Source: Tuberibacillus calidus DSM 17572
GTDB lineage: Bacteria; Bacillota; Bacilli; Bacillales; Sporolactobacillaceae
NCBI RefSeq assembly: GCF_000430685.1
Contig: NZ_AUMM01000005.1
Location: 54,330 to 118,329, forward strand
Direction: 5' to 3'
DNA: 64,000 nucleotides
Shown: one piece after another, positions 8,955 to 16,820 of the stretch
Layout of the letters: the number at the start of each line of letters is the position of its first letter
Position numbering within the stretch: the stretch's first letter is position 1
Notes under the pieces: generated by a model
Told to the model about the DNA's origin: nothing
What the model saw: the letters and a program-made list of their open reading frames with translations, nothing else
The model's database searches: none
Made by a program: the position numbers and the translations under genes

Positions 8955-9470
8955 ATTAGCAAAGAGATGTTTGTCAATGAAGCCATTCGGGCAAGACAAG
9001 TGCGTTTGATTGGGCAAAACGGGGATCAACTCGGAATTAAAACGAAGCAAGAAGCCCTTGATATGGCGAGAAACGTAAATCTTGATCTTGTGCTGGTGGC
9101 ACCAAACGCGAAACCGCCGGTCTGCCGGATTATGGATTACGGAAAGTACCGCTATGAACAGCAAAAGAAGGAAAAAGAAGCGCGTAAGAATCAAAAAGTC
9201 ATTAACGTTAAAGAAATCCGTCTGAGTCCAAGCATTGAGGAACATGATTTTAACACAAAATTGCGCAGCGCCAGAAAGTTCCTTGAAAAAGGCGATAAAG
9301 TTAAAGCGTCCATCCGTTTCCGGGGGCGTGCGATTACCCATTCCGATCTTGGCCGCCAAGTGCTTGAACGACTGGCCAAAGAATGCGAAGACATCGGCGT
9401 TATTGAAGCCGCACCGAAGATGGAAGGCCGCAGCATGTTTCTTATCCTTGCACCAAAAAATGAAAAATAG
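8955..9470 (+). CDS. infC: Translation initiation factor IF-3 (AUU start)
   Basis: IF-3 binds the 30S subunit, prevents premature 50S joining and proofreads start codons. The reading frame extends past the first ATG to an ATT at 8955 that has GGAGGTGG six bases upstream. The residues after it ([18 protein letters not shown]) match the usual IF-3 N-terminus. AUU is the well-known self-regulating infC start, so I set the start there (171 codons); the in-frame ATG at 8967 lacks its own Shine-Dalgarno site. The N and C domains are complete. rpmI and rplT follow in one operon. Confidence 0.95.
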   Translation: MSKEMFVNEAIRARQVRLIGQNGDQLGIKTKQEALDMARNVNLDLVLVAPNAKPPVCRIMDYGKYRYEQQKKEKEARKNQKVINVKEIRLSPSIEEHDFNTKLRSARKFLEKGDKVKASIRFRGRAITHSDLGRQVLERLAKECEDIGVIEAAPKMEGRSMFLILAPKNEK

Positions 9471-9552
9471 CCGATGGATCGCCGTGGAAAGGGCGAATCC
9501 GGAGCGGCATGCGCATCGAAGAACGATTATTAGCTTATAGGGAGGATTTATC

Positions 9553-9747
9553 ATGCCTAAAATGAAAACCCATAAAGGGGCAGCGAAACGCTTCAAACTG
9601 ACCGGATCCGGAAAAGTGAAACGCACACACGCTAACCGCAATCACTTCTTCCGCAACAAAACACAAGATCAAAAGCGTAAATCGCGCCAAAGCGGCCTCG
9701 TCTCACCGGCCGATACGAAACGCATCAAGAAGCTTATCAACGAATAA
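9553..9747 (+). CDS. rpmI: 50S ribosomal protein L35
   Basis: This 64-residue, very basic protein starts [14 protein letters not shown], the L35 signature. It assembles into the 50S subunit. The ATG follows GGGAGGA. It lies between infC and rplT in the conserved order. Confidence 0.98.
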   Translation: MPKMKTHKGAAKRFKLTGSGKVKRTHANRNHFFRNKTQDQKRKSRQSGLVSPADTKRIKKLINE

Positions 9748-9787
9748 TACGCGAGACTTATCATCGTGAATTCAGGAGGTTTTTACC

Positions 9788-10147
9788 ATGGCAAGAGTTA
9801 AAGGTGGTTACGTAACCCGCCGTCGTCGTAAAAAAGTTTTAAAACTGGCCAAAGGTTATTATGGTTCTAAACATAAATTGTTTAAAGTCGCTCAACAACA
9901 AGTATTCCAATCCTTGCAATTTGCTTATCGCGACCGCCGTCAGCGCAAACGCGACTTCCGCAAATTATGGATTGCTCGGATCAATGCAGCGGCTCGCATG
10001 AACGGCATTTCCTATAGCCGCTTAATGCATGGATTAAAGCAAGCCGGTATCGAAGTTAACCGCAAAATGCTTGCAGATCTCGCCGTTAACGACGAAAAAG
10101 CCTTTACAGCGTTAGCTGAAAAAGCCAAAAAAGCGATCAACGCTTAA
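9788..10147 (+). CDS. rplT: 50S ribosomal protein L20
   Basis: L20 is needed early in 50S assembly and also represses its own operon through the leader. The 119-residue protein begins [16 protein letters not shown], has the long basic N-terminal helix, and ends in the globular domain (about 60-119). The ATG follows AGGAGG. A terminator follows directly. Confidence 0.98.
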   Translation: MARVKGGYVTRRRRKKVLKLAKGYYGSKHKLFKVAQQQVFQSLQFAYRDRRQRKRDFRKLWIARINAAARMNGISYSRLMHGLKQAGIEVNRKMLADLAVNDEKAFTALAEKAKKAINA

Positions 10148-10153
10148 TAACAA

Positions 10154-10196
10154 TGAGGTTGCCCCAGAAGATGACGAACGGGGTAACCTCATTTTT
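10154..10196 (+). terminator. Terminator of the infC operon
   Basis: TGAGGTTGCCCC pairs with GGGGTAACCTCA and is followed by T5. Confidence 0.92.
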
Positions 10197-10363
10197 GCTT
10201 TAGTGGAGCTGTGATGAGTTTTTTATAACATTATTTAGTTGAGTCGCACAAGCCAAATTTGCAAGCATTTTTACGACTACACGTTTTAAAGGACATTGAT
10301 GATTGGGCAATTTAAACGAAAATCGTTATGATAGAAGAGAAGCAAAAAGGATGGAGGTTAATC

Positions 10364-10801
10364 ATGACATATACGGTTAAATTCAAGAAGATTCATCAGG
10401 ATGCCCGTTTGCCGGAACGCGCCCATGAAGGGGATGCCGGACTCGATTTATATTCTGTAGAAGAAAAAGTGATTCAACCGGGCGAAGCCGCGTTGGTGGC
10501 GACGGGTCTGCAAATGGAATTGCCGAAAGGAACCGAAGCTCAAGTTCGGCCGAGAAGCGGTTTGGCTCTGAAACACGCCGTGACATTGTTGAACAGTCCA
10601 GGAACGATTGATGAAGGATACCGCGGTGAAATCAAGGTGATTTTAATTAATCATGGAAAACACCCTTTTAAGGTTGAAAAACAGATGAAGATTGCCCAAA
10701 TGGTCATTGCTCCAGTTTTGCCGGTCACCGTTGTGGAAAGTGAATGGCTCTCGGATTCACAAAGAGGTACAGGCGGGTTTGGATCTACAGGTTTGAAATA
10801 A
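10364..10801 (+). CDS. dut: dUTP diphosphatase (trimeric dUTPase)
   Basis: The enzyme hydrolyses dUTP to dUMP and PPi, keeping uracil out of DNA and supplying dUMP for thymidylate synthesis. All five trimeric dUTPase motifs are present in order: [32 protein letters not shown] and the C-terminal P-loop-like [11 protein letters not shown] set the start at the ATG at 10364, which has GGAGG nine bases upstream; the longer frame from 10328 includes a non-conserved leader. The result is 145 residues. TTGGGC and TATGAT boxes 18 bp apart near 10304-10333 may be its promoter. Confidence 0.96.
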   Translation: MTYTVKFKKIHQDARLPERAHEGDAGLDLYSVEEKVIQPGEAALVATGLQMELPKGTEAQVRPRSGLALKHAVTLLNSPGTIDEGYRGEIKVILINHGKHPFKVEKQMKIAQMVIAPVLPVTVVESEWLSDSQRGTGGFGSTGLK

Positions 10802-10881
10802 CTCGTGGACGTCCGGCTAATACAGATATTGGACATAGCGGTAAATGAAGGCCATTTCAAAACGGACGATAAAATAAAAAT

Positions 10882-10910
10882 TTGTGAGTTCATGCATTTT
10901 TTTGTATAAT
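10882..10910 (+). promoter_or_regulatory. Sigma-A promoter of the M42 peptidase gene
   Basis: TTGTGA and TATAAT are separated by 17 bp. Confidence 0.8.
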
Positions 10911-11019
10911 ATATTTCGGAAGACGAAATTTCAAAAATGCATTTTTTCATAACTTATGTAAAAGGCGTTGAACATCGGACAACGTCAAAGCGGACAACCT
11001 TAATAGGAGGATCAAAAAC

Positions 11020-12105
11020 ATGAGTGAACTGGATTCGAGACTGACAATGCTGAAAGAACTCACGGATGCGAAAGGGATTTCCGGAAACGAAAGAGAACCG
11101 CGTGAAGTCATGAAAAAATACATAACCCCGTACGCCGATGAAGTCACCCAAGACGGCATCGGAAGCTTGGTGGCCAAAAAGGTCGGGGATGCGTCAGGCC
11201 CGAAAATCATGGTAGCGGGTCACCTCGATGAAGTCGGTTTCATGGTGACACAAATTGATGATAAAGGTTTTCTGCGTTTCCAAACAATCGGTGGTTGGTG
11301 GGAGCAAGTGATGCTGGCTCAACGCGTCACGGTCGTCACCAAAAACGGCGATATTCCAGGCGTTGTCGGTTCCAAGCCACCACACGTCTTGCCGCCGGAA
11401 GAACGGAAAAAACCGGTGGACAAAAAACAGATGTTCATTGACATCGGCGCCGCGAGCCGCGAGGAAGCTTTATCCTTTGGCGTTCGCCCCGGCGATATGG
11501 TTGTTCCGGTATGCGATTTTACGGTCATGAAAAATCCCAAGTACTTGATGGCTAAAGCGTGGGATAACCGGATTGGCTGTGCGATTGCCATCGATGTCCT
11601 AAAAGAACTAAAAGGCGTCAATCACCCGAACATCGTTTATGGCGTTGGCACCGTACAAGAAGAAGTTGGCTTGCGCGGGGCGCAAACTTCGGCACACCTC
11701 ATTCAACCGGACTTAGCGTTAACCGTTGATACTGGGATACCCGGTGATACACCAGGTATGTCGGAGCGTGATGCCCTGTCCAAGTTGGGGAACGGTCCGC
11801 AAATCATCGTCTATGACGCTTCTATGATCGCCCATAAAGCTCTTCTTGATTTTGTGACGAGCGTGGCGGAAGAAAATAACATTCCGTATCAATACGATTT
11901 TGTCCCGGGCGGTGGAACCGATTCCGGACGCATACATTTGACCGGTAATGGCGTGCCGTCTGTATCGATTACGATCGCTACCCGTTATTTACACTCATCA
12001 GCATCCATCATTCACCGCGATGACTATGAAAATGCAGTCAAATTACTTGTTGAGGTCATCAAACGCTTAGACAGCAACAAAGCTAAAGAAATCATTTTCG
12101 GATAA
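11020..12105 (+). CDS. M42-family metallo-aminopeptidase (YsdC-like)
   Basis: The protein belongs to the M42 family of di-metal aminopeptidases, which form large tetrahedral complexes and trim short peptides. Metal-site motifs are visible in order: [10 protein letters not shown] (His and Asp near 66-68), AWDNRIGC (bridging Asp near 180), QEEVGLRGA (catalytic Glu pair near 213), VDTG and the C-terminal H of [10 protein letters not shown]. It has 361 residues, the usual size. The ATG follows AGGAGG. The position after rplT and before sspI corresponds to ysdC in B. subtilis. Substrate preference cannot be read from sequence. Confidence 0.92.
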   Translation: MSELDSRLTMLKELTDAKGISGNEREPREVMKKYITPYADEVTQDGIGSLVAKKVGDASGPKIMVAGHLDEVGFMVTQIDDKGFLRFQTIGGWWEQVMLAQRVTVVTKNGDIPGVVGSKPPHVLPPEERKKPVDKKQMFIDIGAASREEALSFGVRPGDMVVPVCDFTVMKNPKYLMAKAWDNRIGCAIAIDVLKELKGVNHPNIVYGVGTVQEEVGLRGAQTSAHLIQPDLALTVDTGIPGDTPGMSERDALSKLGNGPQIIVYDASMIAHKALLDFVTSVAEENNIPYQYDFVPGGGTDSGRIHLTGNGVPSVSITIATRYLHSSASIIHRDDYENAVKLLVEVIKRLDSNKAKEIIFG

Positions 12106-12120
12106 AAAGCTTTAAATAAC

Positions 12121-12165
12121 AAGAGGTTGACATGGCGATGGATTTCGCTTACGTCAACCTCTTTT
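12121..12165. terminator. Bidirectional terminator, GGTTGAC-family inverted repeat
   Basis: AGAGGTTGAC and GTCAACCTCT flank a 21-base loop, with A-rich and T-rich edges. It sits between the stop of the M42 gene (+) and the stop of sspI (-), so it can end both transcripts. It is one of at least five related inverted repeats in the window. Confidence 0.85.
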
Positions 12166-12172
12166 CCTCATT

Positions 12173-12376
12173 TTAAACCCCTTTCGCAAGGTTATCGACC
12201 ATCATCTCCCGTTGGCTTTCATCTGATTGTTGCCAAATAATCTCAAATAAAACCCCAAGACCTGGAAGCATTTTTTCTTGTCCATCGCGAATGGCATCCA
12301 CAATTGTGTCGCGTAATTGCTCTTTTGTATTATCGGCTATATTATGTTTAATGGCTGCGCGAATATTGATATCCAT
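12173..12376 (-). CDS. sspI: Small acid-soluble spore protein I (SspI)
   Basis: SspI is a minor small acid-soluble spore protein made in the forespore. The 67-residue product carries the family block IVDAIRDGQEKMLPGLGVLFE and a similar overall length. The ATG has AAAGGAG upstream. It is transcribed against its neighbours, as in B. subtilis, where it also lies next to ysgA. A sigma-G promoter is expected, but I could not identify one with confidence. Confidence 0.95.
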   Translation of the reverse strand: MDINIRAAIKHNIADNTKEQLRDTIVDAIRDGQEKMLPGLGVLFEIIWQQSDESQREMMVDNLAKGV

Positions 12377-12461
12377 TTTTCTTAGCTCCTTTACTTTTTT
12401 CCTTAGTATTGGTTAAATAATTAAAGTTATGTAATGGATGAAGCAAAAGGTGATGAAAGCA

Positions 12462-13217
12462 TTGAAGCGGATTGAAAGCGCACAAAATCCCACTTACAAA
12501 GAATGGCATAAGTTGTTGCGGCGAAAAAGTCGCGAGAAAGCTGGTCTTTATTTGATTGAAGGTCCGCATCTTGTCGGTGAGGCCTTAAAGGAACCGGGGG
12601 TCGTCCATACCCTTATTTTCAACGAGTCTAAGGCCTATAAAGAATGGGATGAATATGATATCCCGAAAATTCAATTGACTGACTCTTTATTTCAGAAGCT
12701 CAGTACAACAGAGACGCCACAGGGCGTGCTTGCCGTTTGTCGGCTGCAAAGCGTAGCACCGCCTGAAACGGCGAAACGCTTTTTATTGATTGATCGCGTC
12801 CAAGACCCGGGTAATCTCGGGACATTAATTCGCACCGCTGATGCGGCGGGAATGGACGCTGTTTACCTTGGTGCTGGGACAGTTGATCTGTATAACCAAA
12901 AAACATTGCGAAGCGCTCAAGGTTCACATTTCCATCTTCCCGTTGTACAACAGCCATTAGAACAAGTTTTGGAGGATTTAAAGAAAAAAGGCATCCCGAT
13001 TATCGGGACGTCGCTAAATGGACAACGTCTTGAGGACATAGAAGGGCCGATGGCTTCTGCCTTTGCATTAATCGTTGGAAATGAAGGTGAAGGCGTACAC
13101 CCGGATATTTTGGCGATGACCGATATGAATGTGAAAATCCCTATTTTTGGTCGAGCCGAATCACTGAATGTGGCCGTTGCTGCAGGCATCCTCATGTATC
13201 GCCTCCGCGGTATTTAA
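12462..13217 (+). CDS. TrmH-family (SpoU) rRNA 2'-O-methyltransferase, YsgA/RlmP-like
   Basis: The protein has the SpoU layout: an N-terminal RNA-binding substrate domain (about 20-95 in the annotated frame) and a C-terminal knotted methyltransferase domain. The three SpoU motifs are visible: DRVQDPGNLGTLIRTADAAG, ALIVGNEGEGV and IPIFGRAESLNVAVAAGI. Its position next to sspI and upstream of pheST matches B. subtilis ysgA, which I recall being renamed RlmP for methylation of a 23S rRNA guanosine. I chose the TTG at 12462 because AAAGGTGA is well spaced from it and the protein then begins like YsgA (LKRIESAQNP); the ATG at 12438 is the alternative. Confidence 0.88.
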   Translation: MKRIESAQNPTYKEWHKLLRRKSREKAGLYLIEGPHLVGEALKEPGVVHTLIFNESKAYKEWDEYDIPKIQLTDSLFQKLSTTETPQGVLAVCRLQSVAPPETAKRFLLIDRVQDPGNLGTLIRTADAAGMDAVYLGAGTVDLYNQKTLRSAQGSHFHLPVVQQPLEQVLEDLKKKGIPIIGTSLNGQRLEDIEGPMASAFALIVGNEGEGVHPDILAMTDMNVKIPIFGRAESLNVAVAAGILMYRLRGI

Positions 13218-13292
13218 TTGTCAGCAAATACTTTAGGAAAAGGATGCTCGATGGGATTCACCGGACGGAAAGCAACATTGCAAATAAAAAGA

Positions 13293-13321
13293 TTGACTTA
13301 TATTTAGACTAAATCTAAAAT
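13293..13321 (+). promoter_or_regulatory. perR-katA promoter overlapped by a Fur-family operator
   Basis: TTGACT and TAAAAT are separated by 17 bp. The spacer contains the perfect 6-1-6 palindrome ATTTAG-A-CTAAAT at 13302-13314. The 15-mer at 13299-13313 matches about 10 of 14 defined positions of the PerR box TTATAATnATTATAA. A repressor bound here would block RNA polymerase, which suggests autoregulation by the first gene's product. Confidence 0.75.
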
Positions 13322-13346
13322 AAGAATTAAATGAGGGGGCCCACTC

Positions 13347-13745
13347 ATGAATACAAATATAAGGCTAACACCCCAGAGGAAGGCCGTTCTTGAGGTCATC
13401 AAAAATTCCAATGACCACCCGACAGCAGGCGATATCATCGAACGGCTGGCAAGGGATGGCTACCATTTTGCCTATGGGACGGTTTATAACTCTTTAAAAT
13501 ACTTAACAGATAATGGATTGATACGAGAGTTGAAGCTTGGAGAAGGCGTAAGCCGCTATGACGGCAATTTACATGACCATCATCATCTGCAATGCAAGAT
13601 ATGTGGCAAAATTGATGAAGTTGACCATGACATCTCTCCGCAATGGTTAAAAGACATAGAAAAAGAGACAGGATTTGCGATCGAATCACACCAAGTGATG
13701 TTAAAAGGAATTTGTCCATCTTGCCGGGAGGGTGATTCTGGTTAA
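13347..13745 (+). CDS. perR: Fur-family peroxide-type repressor (PerR-like)
   Basis: This 132-residue Fur-family regulator has an N-terminal winged helix ([12 protein letters not shown], then TVYNSLKYL) and a C-terminal dimer and metal domain. Structural zinc Cys pairs are Cys83/Cys86 and Cys123/Cys126. Residues equivalent to B. subtilis PerR H37, D85, H91 and H93 are His24, Asp72, His78 and His80. The position equivalent to D104 is Glu91, as in Fur rather than PerR. In B. subtilis a D104E change strongly reduces peroxide sensitivity, so sensing may differ here. katA follows 26 bp downstream, and the promoter carries a Fur-type box, which favours a peroxide or iron-linked role. Naming it perR is an inference. 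Confidence 0.8.
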   Translation: MNTNIRLTPQRKAVLEVIKNSNDHPTAGDIIERLARDGYHFAYGTVYNSLKYLTDNGLIRELKLGEGVSRYDGNLHDHHHLQCKICGKIDEVDHDISPQWLKDIEKETGFAIESHQVMLKGICPSCREGDSG

Positions 13746-13771
13746 AGACTCTATTGGAGGTGGCTTTTTCA

Positions 13772-15265
13772 ATGGCTGATCAAGAAAAACAACCGAAAAA
13801 AATGACGACGGCTTTCGGTGCCCCGGTGCCCAATGATACGGATTCGAAAACAGCCGGCCCACGCGGCGGACTGCTTATGGAAGACTTTTGGTTTATTGAG
13901 AAAATGGCTCATTTCGACCGTGAAGTCATACCGGAGCGGCGCATGCACGCCAAAGGCTCGGGGGCTTACGGTACTTTTACGGTGACCAATGATATCACAC
14001 AATATACGAAAGCGGCGCTTTTCTCCGAAGTCGGCAAGAAAACTGATTTATTCATCCGTTTTTCAACGGTCGCCGGCGAGCGCGGGGCAGCCGATGCGGA
14101 ACGCGATATCCGAGGGACGGCCATCAAGTTCTATACGGAAGAAGGAAACTGGGATTTAGTGGGGAATAATACACCGGTCTTCTTCTTGAGAGATCCAAAA
14201 CGGTTCCCGGATTTAAACCATGTGGTGAAGCGTGATCCGAAGACGAACATGCACAGCGCTCAAGCCAATTGGGATTTCTGGACGTCGTTACCGGAGGCGC
14301 TTCATCAAGTCACGATTGTGATGAGCGATCGCGGGATTCCTGCGAGCTACCGGCATATGCACATGTTCGGAAGCCATACGTACAGTATGTTCAATGCCAA
14401 CAATGAACGCGTTTGGGTGAAATTCCACTTTAAAACCCAACAAGGGATAAAAAATCTAACGGACCAAGAAGCGCAAGAACTCATTGGCCGCGACCGTGAC
14501 AGCCACCAAAAAGATTTATATGAAGCCATTGAACGGGGCGACTATCCAAAGTGGACGATGTATATTCAAGTGATGACGGAAGAACAAGCGCGAAAGCTGC
14601 CGTATAATCCGTTTGATCTGACAAAAGTTTGGTACCATAAAGATTTTCCGTTAATTGAAGTCGGCGTTGTGGAATTGAACCGCAATCCCGAAAACTATTT
14701 TGCTGAAGTCGAACAAGCGGCGTTTGCTCCGACCAATATTGTACCGGGAATCGGTTTTTCACCGGATAAAATGCTGCAAGGACGTCTGTTCTCTTATGGT
14801 GATACGCAGCGCTATCGCCTTGGCGTTAACCATTGGCAAATTCCGGTGAACTACCCGAAAAACGCGAAGAACTTCCATCCATACCATCGCGATGGCGCCA
14901 TGAGAATTTTCAATGCAGCGGAAGGCGGACAAATCTCTTACAGTCCGAATAGCTATGGCGAATGGCAGGATAGCAAAGAACATCAAGAACCGGCATTGGA
15001 CATTTTCGGGACGGCCGATTACCATAATTTCCGTGAAGATGATGATTTGTATTACGAACAACCCGGTAAGCTGTTCCGGCTGATGTCGAAAGATGAACAA
15101 CAACGCCTGTTTGAAAACACGGCCCGCGCGATGCAAGGAACGACGAAAGAAGTACAAATACGTCACATTACAAACTGCTTTAAAGCTGACCCTGCTTATG
15201 GTGAAGGGGTAGCCAAAGCGCTTGGCATTCCGATGAGCGAAGTGGAAGCGGCCGTTACGAAATAA
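13772..15265 (+). CDS. katA: Monofunctional haem catalase KatA
   Basis: The enzyme dismutates hydrogen peroxide in the cytoplasm. Catalytic His is at about residue 59 ([12 protein letters not shown]), the distal Asn at about 131 (VGNNTPVFF), and the proximal haem Tyr at about 342 ([14 protein letters not shown]). The length of 497 residues marks it as a small-subunit catalase. I set the start at the ATG at 13772, which has GGAGGTGG upstream; an in-frame ATG at 13754 overlaps that site. It is co-transcribed with the upstream PerR-like gene. Confidence 0.97.
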   Translation: MADQEKQPKKMTTAFGAPVPNDTDSKTAGPRGGLLMEDFWFIEKMAHFDREVIPERRMHAKGSGAYGTFTVTNDITQYTKAALFSEVGKKTDLFIRFSTVAGERGAADAERDIRGTAIKFYTEEGNWDLVGNNTPVFFLRDPKRFPDLNHVVKRDPKTNMHSAQANWDFWTSLPEALHQVTIVMSDRGIPASYRHMHMFGSHTYSMFNANNERVWVKFHFKTQQGIKNLTDQEAQELIGRDRDSHQKDLYEAIERGDYPKWTMYIQVMTEEQARKLPYNPFDLTKVWYHKDFPLIEVGVVELNRNPENYFAEVEQAAFAPTNIVPGIGFSPDKMLQGRLFSYGDTQRYRLGVNHWQIPVNYPKNAKNFHPYHRDGAMRIFNAAEGGQISYSPNSYGEWQDSKEHQEPALDIFGTADYHNFREDDDLYYEQPGKLFRLMSKDEQQRLFENTARAMQGTTKEVQIRHITNCFKADPAYGEGVAKALGIPMSEVEAAVTK

Positions 15266-15319
15266 AAATGAAAAAAGGTTGACTCAAATGTTAGAGGTCA
15301 GCATCCATCAAAACCGGGT

Positions 15320-15360
15320 ATAGAGTGGTTCTAAAAAGTGAACCACTCTATTCTATTTAT
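15320..15360 (+). terminator. Inverted repeat / probable terminator after katA
   Basis: ATAGAGTGGTTC and GAACCACTCTAT form a perfect 12-bp stem with an 8-base loop, followed by TCTATTTAT. The T run is weak, so termination may be partial. A degenerate GGTTGAC-type repeat (15277-15302) lies between it and the katA stop. Confidence 0.7.
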
Positions 15361-15449
15361 GGACCGAGCTAAGAACCAAACTCACCTTTTTTCAAGTGAA
15401 AGATGCCATCTGTTTCCATTTCATTTTTGCCCAAATATCTTAACAAAGG

Positions 15450-15478
15450 TTGCACGCGCAATCAAAAATGCCTATACT
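15450..15478 (+). promoter_or_regulatory. Sigma-A promoter of pheST
   Basis: TTGCAC and TATACT are separated by 17 bp and lie directly upstream of the T-box leader. Confidence 0.83.
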
Positions 15479-15486
15479 ATTAAATT

Positions 15487-15742
15487 AGACAGATGGATAG
15501 TGAATGCGATGAAAGAGAGTAGTACTTAAGATGTCGCCATACAGGGAGGAGGCGTCAGCGACTGGAAGCGCCTCTATGGAGGACCTTAAGGAATTCGCTC
15601 CGGAGCTGCCTTCCGAACACCTTTAAGGTTAAGGTTGTGCCGGCTGTTGGCCGTTATCTAATGAAGTGAACAATGAATGAACTTTCATTGTTAACAAGGG
15701 TGGTAACGCGGTCATCCCGTCCCTTCCAGGGGCGGTTTTTTT
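15487..15742 (+). promoter_or_regulatory. T-box leader of pheST
   Basis: The leader contains GCGATGAAAGAGAGTAGTA, typical of the start of stem I, and the conserved T-box AAGGGTGGTAACGCGG at 15696-15711. It ends in a terminator (CCGTCCC/GGGGCGG, then T7) at about 15717-15740. A TTC triplet at the 3' side of stem I (GAATTCGCTCC) is a plausible Phe specifier. pheS directly downstream agrees. Confidence 0.93.
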
Positions 15743-15773
15743 ATTTTATATACAAATGAAATGGAGGACCGTC

Positions 15774-16808
15774 ATGAAAGACCAATTGGAAGCACTCAAA
15801 AGCGAAGCGTTGGCTTCAGTTCAAGAAGCGTCGGATCTAAAGACGCTACAAGATCTGCGCGTGAAATATTTAGGGAAAAAAGGCCCGATCACAGAGGTGT
15901 TGCGCGGCATGGGGAAACTCTCCCCAGAAGAACGACCCGTCATCGGCCAGTTGGCGAACGACATCCGCAATGCCATCCAAGCAGCGATTGAGGATAAACA
16001 AAGGAAGCTGGAAGAAGAAGCGATCCAGAAACGGCTTGCTTCTGAAACCATTGACGTGACTTTGCCCGGGCGCGTGATGCCGAAAGCTAATATTCATCCT
16101 TTAACAGCCATTGTTGAAGAGATCGAGGATTTGTTTATCGGCATGGGCTTTTCGGTTGAGGAAGGGCCAGAAGTAGAAACCGATTATTATAATTTTGAAG
16201 CCTTGAACTTACCAAAAGATCATCCCGCCCGCGATATGCAAGATTCCTTTTACATTACAGAAGACTTATTGCTGCGCACGCAAACTTCACCGGTTCAAGC
16301 GCGCTCGATGGAAAAGCATCGCGGCCAAGGCCCAGTTAAAATCATCTGCCCGGGGAAAGTGTATCGCCGCGACAATGACGATGCAACACATTCCCATCAG
16401 TTCATGCAAATCGAAGGGCTTTATGTCGATAAAAATGTCCGCTTAAGTGATTTAAAAGGCGTCTTGACCGTTTTTGCGAAAAAGATGTTTGGAGAAGACC
16501 GTGACATTCGTTTCCGACCGAGCTTTTTCCCTTTTACGGAACCATCGGTGGAGATGGATATTTCTTGCTTCCGTTGTAAAGGCGATGGCTGTTCGCTGTG
16601 CAAGCATACGGGTTGGATTGAAATTTTAGGATCAGGCATGGTGCATCCCAATGTCCTTGAAATGTCCGGTTTTGACCCGAAAGTTTATACCGGTTTTGCC
16701 TTTGGCATGGGCCCGGAACGCATTGCGATGTTAAAATACGGCATCGACGATATTCGTCATTACTATACCAACGATCGCCGCTTTCTCAGTCAGTTTAAGC
16801 AGGTGTAA
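15774..16808 (+). CDS. pheS: Phenylalanine--tRNA ligase alpha subunit
   Basis: PheS is the catalytic subunit of the heterotetrameric synthetase. It has an N-terminal coiled-coil arm (1-85) and a class II core with [22 protein letters not shown] and the C-terminal [10 protein letters not shown] motif 3. [13 protein letters not shown] cluster lies near 264-275. The ATG at 15774 follows GGAGGACC; an upstream ATG at 15756 overlaps the leader end. It has 344 residues. pheT starts 12 bp downstream. Confidence 0.98.
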   Translation: MKDQLEALKSEALASVQEASDLKTLQDLRVKYLGKKGPITEVLRGMGKLSPEERPVIGQLANDIRNAIQAAIEDKQRKLEEEAIQKRLASETIDVTLPGRVMPKANIHPLTAIVEEIEDLFIGMGFSVEEGPEVETDYYNFEALNLPKDHPARDMQDSFYITEDLLLRTQTSPVQARSMEKHRGQGPVKIICPGKVYRRDNDDATHSHQFMQIEGLYVDKNVRLSDLKGVLTVFAKKMFGEDRDIRFRPSFFPFTEPSVEMDISCFRCKGDGCSLCKHTGWIEILGSGMVHPNVLEMSGFDPKVYTGFAFGMGPERIAMLKYGIDDIRHYYTNDRRFLSQFKQV

Positions 16809-16820
16809 GGAGGACGTGTC

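Noticed and set aside
8889..9641. Long minus-strand open frame (250 codons) opposite infC
   Set aside because: It mirrors infC codon structure, has no ribosome binding site and resembles no family. It is an antisense shadow.
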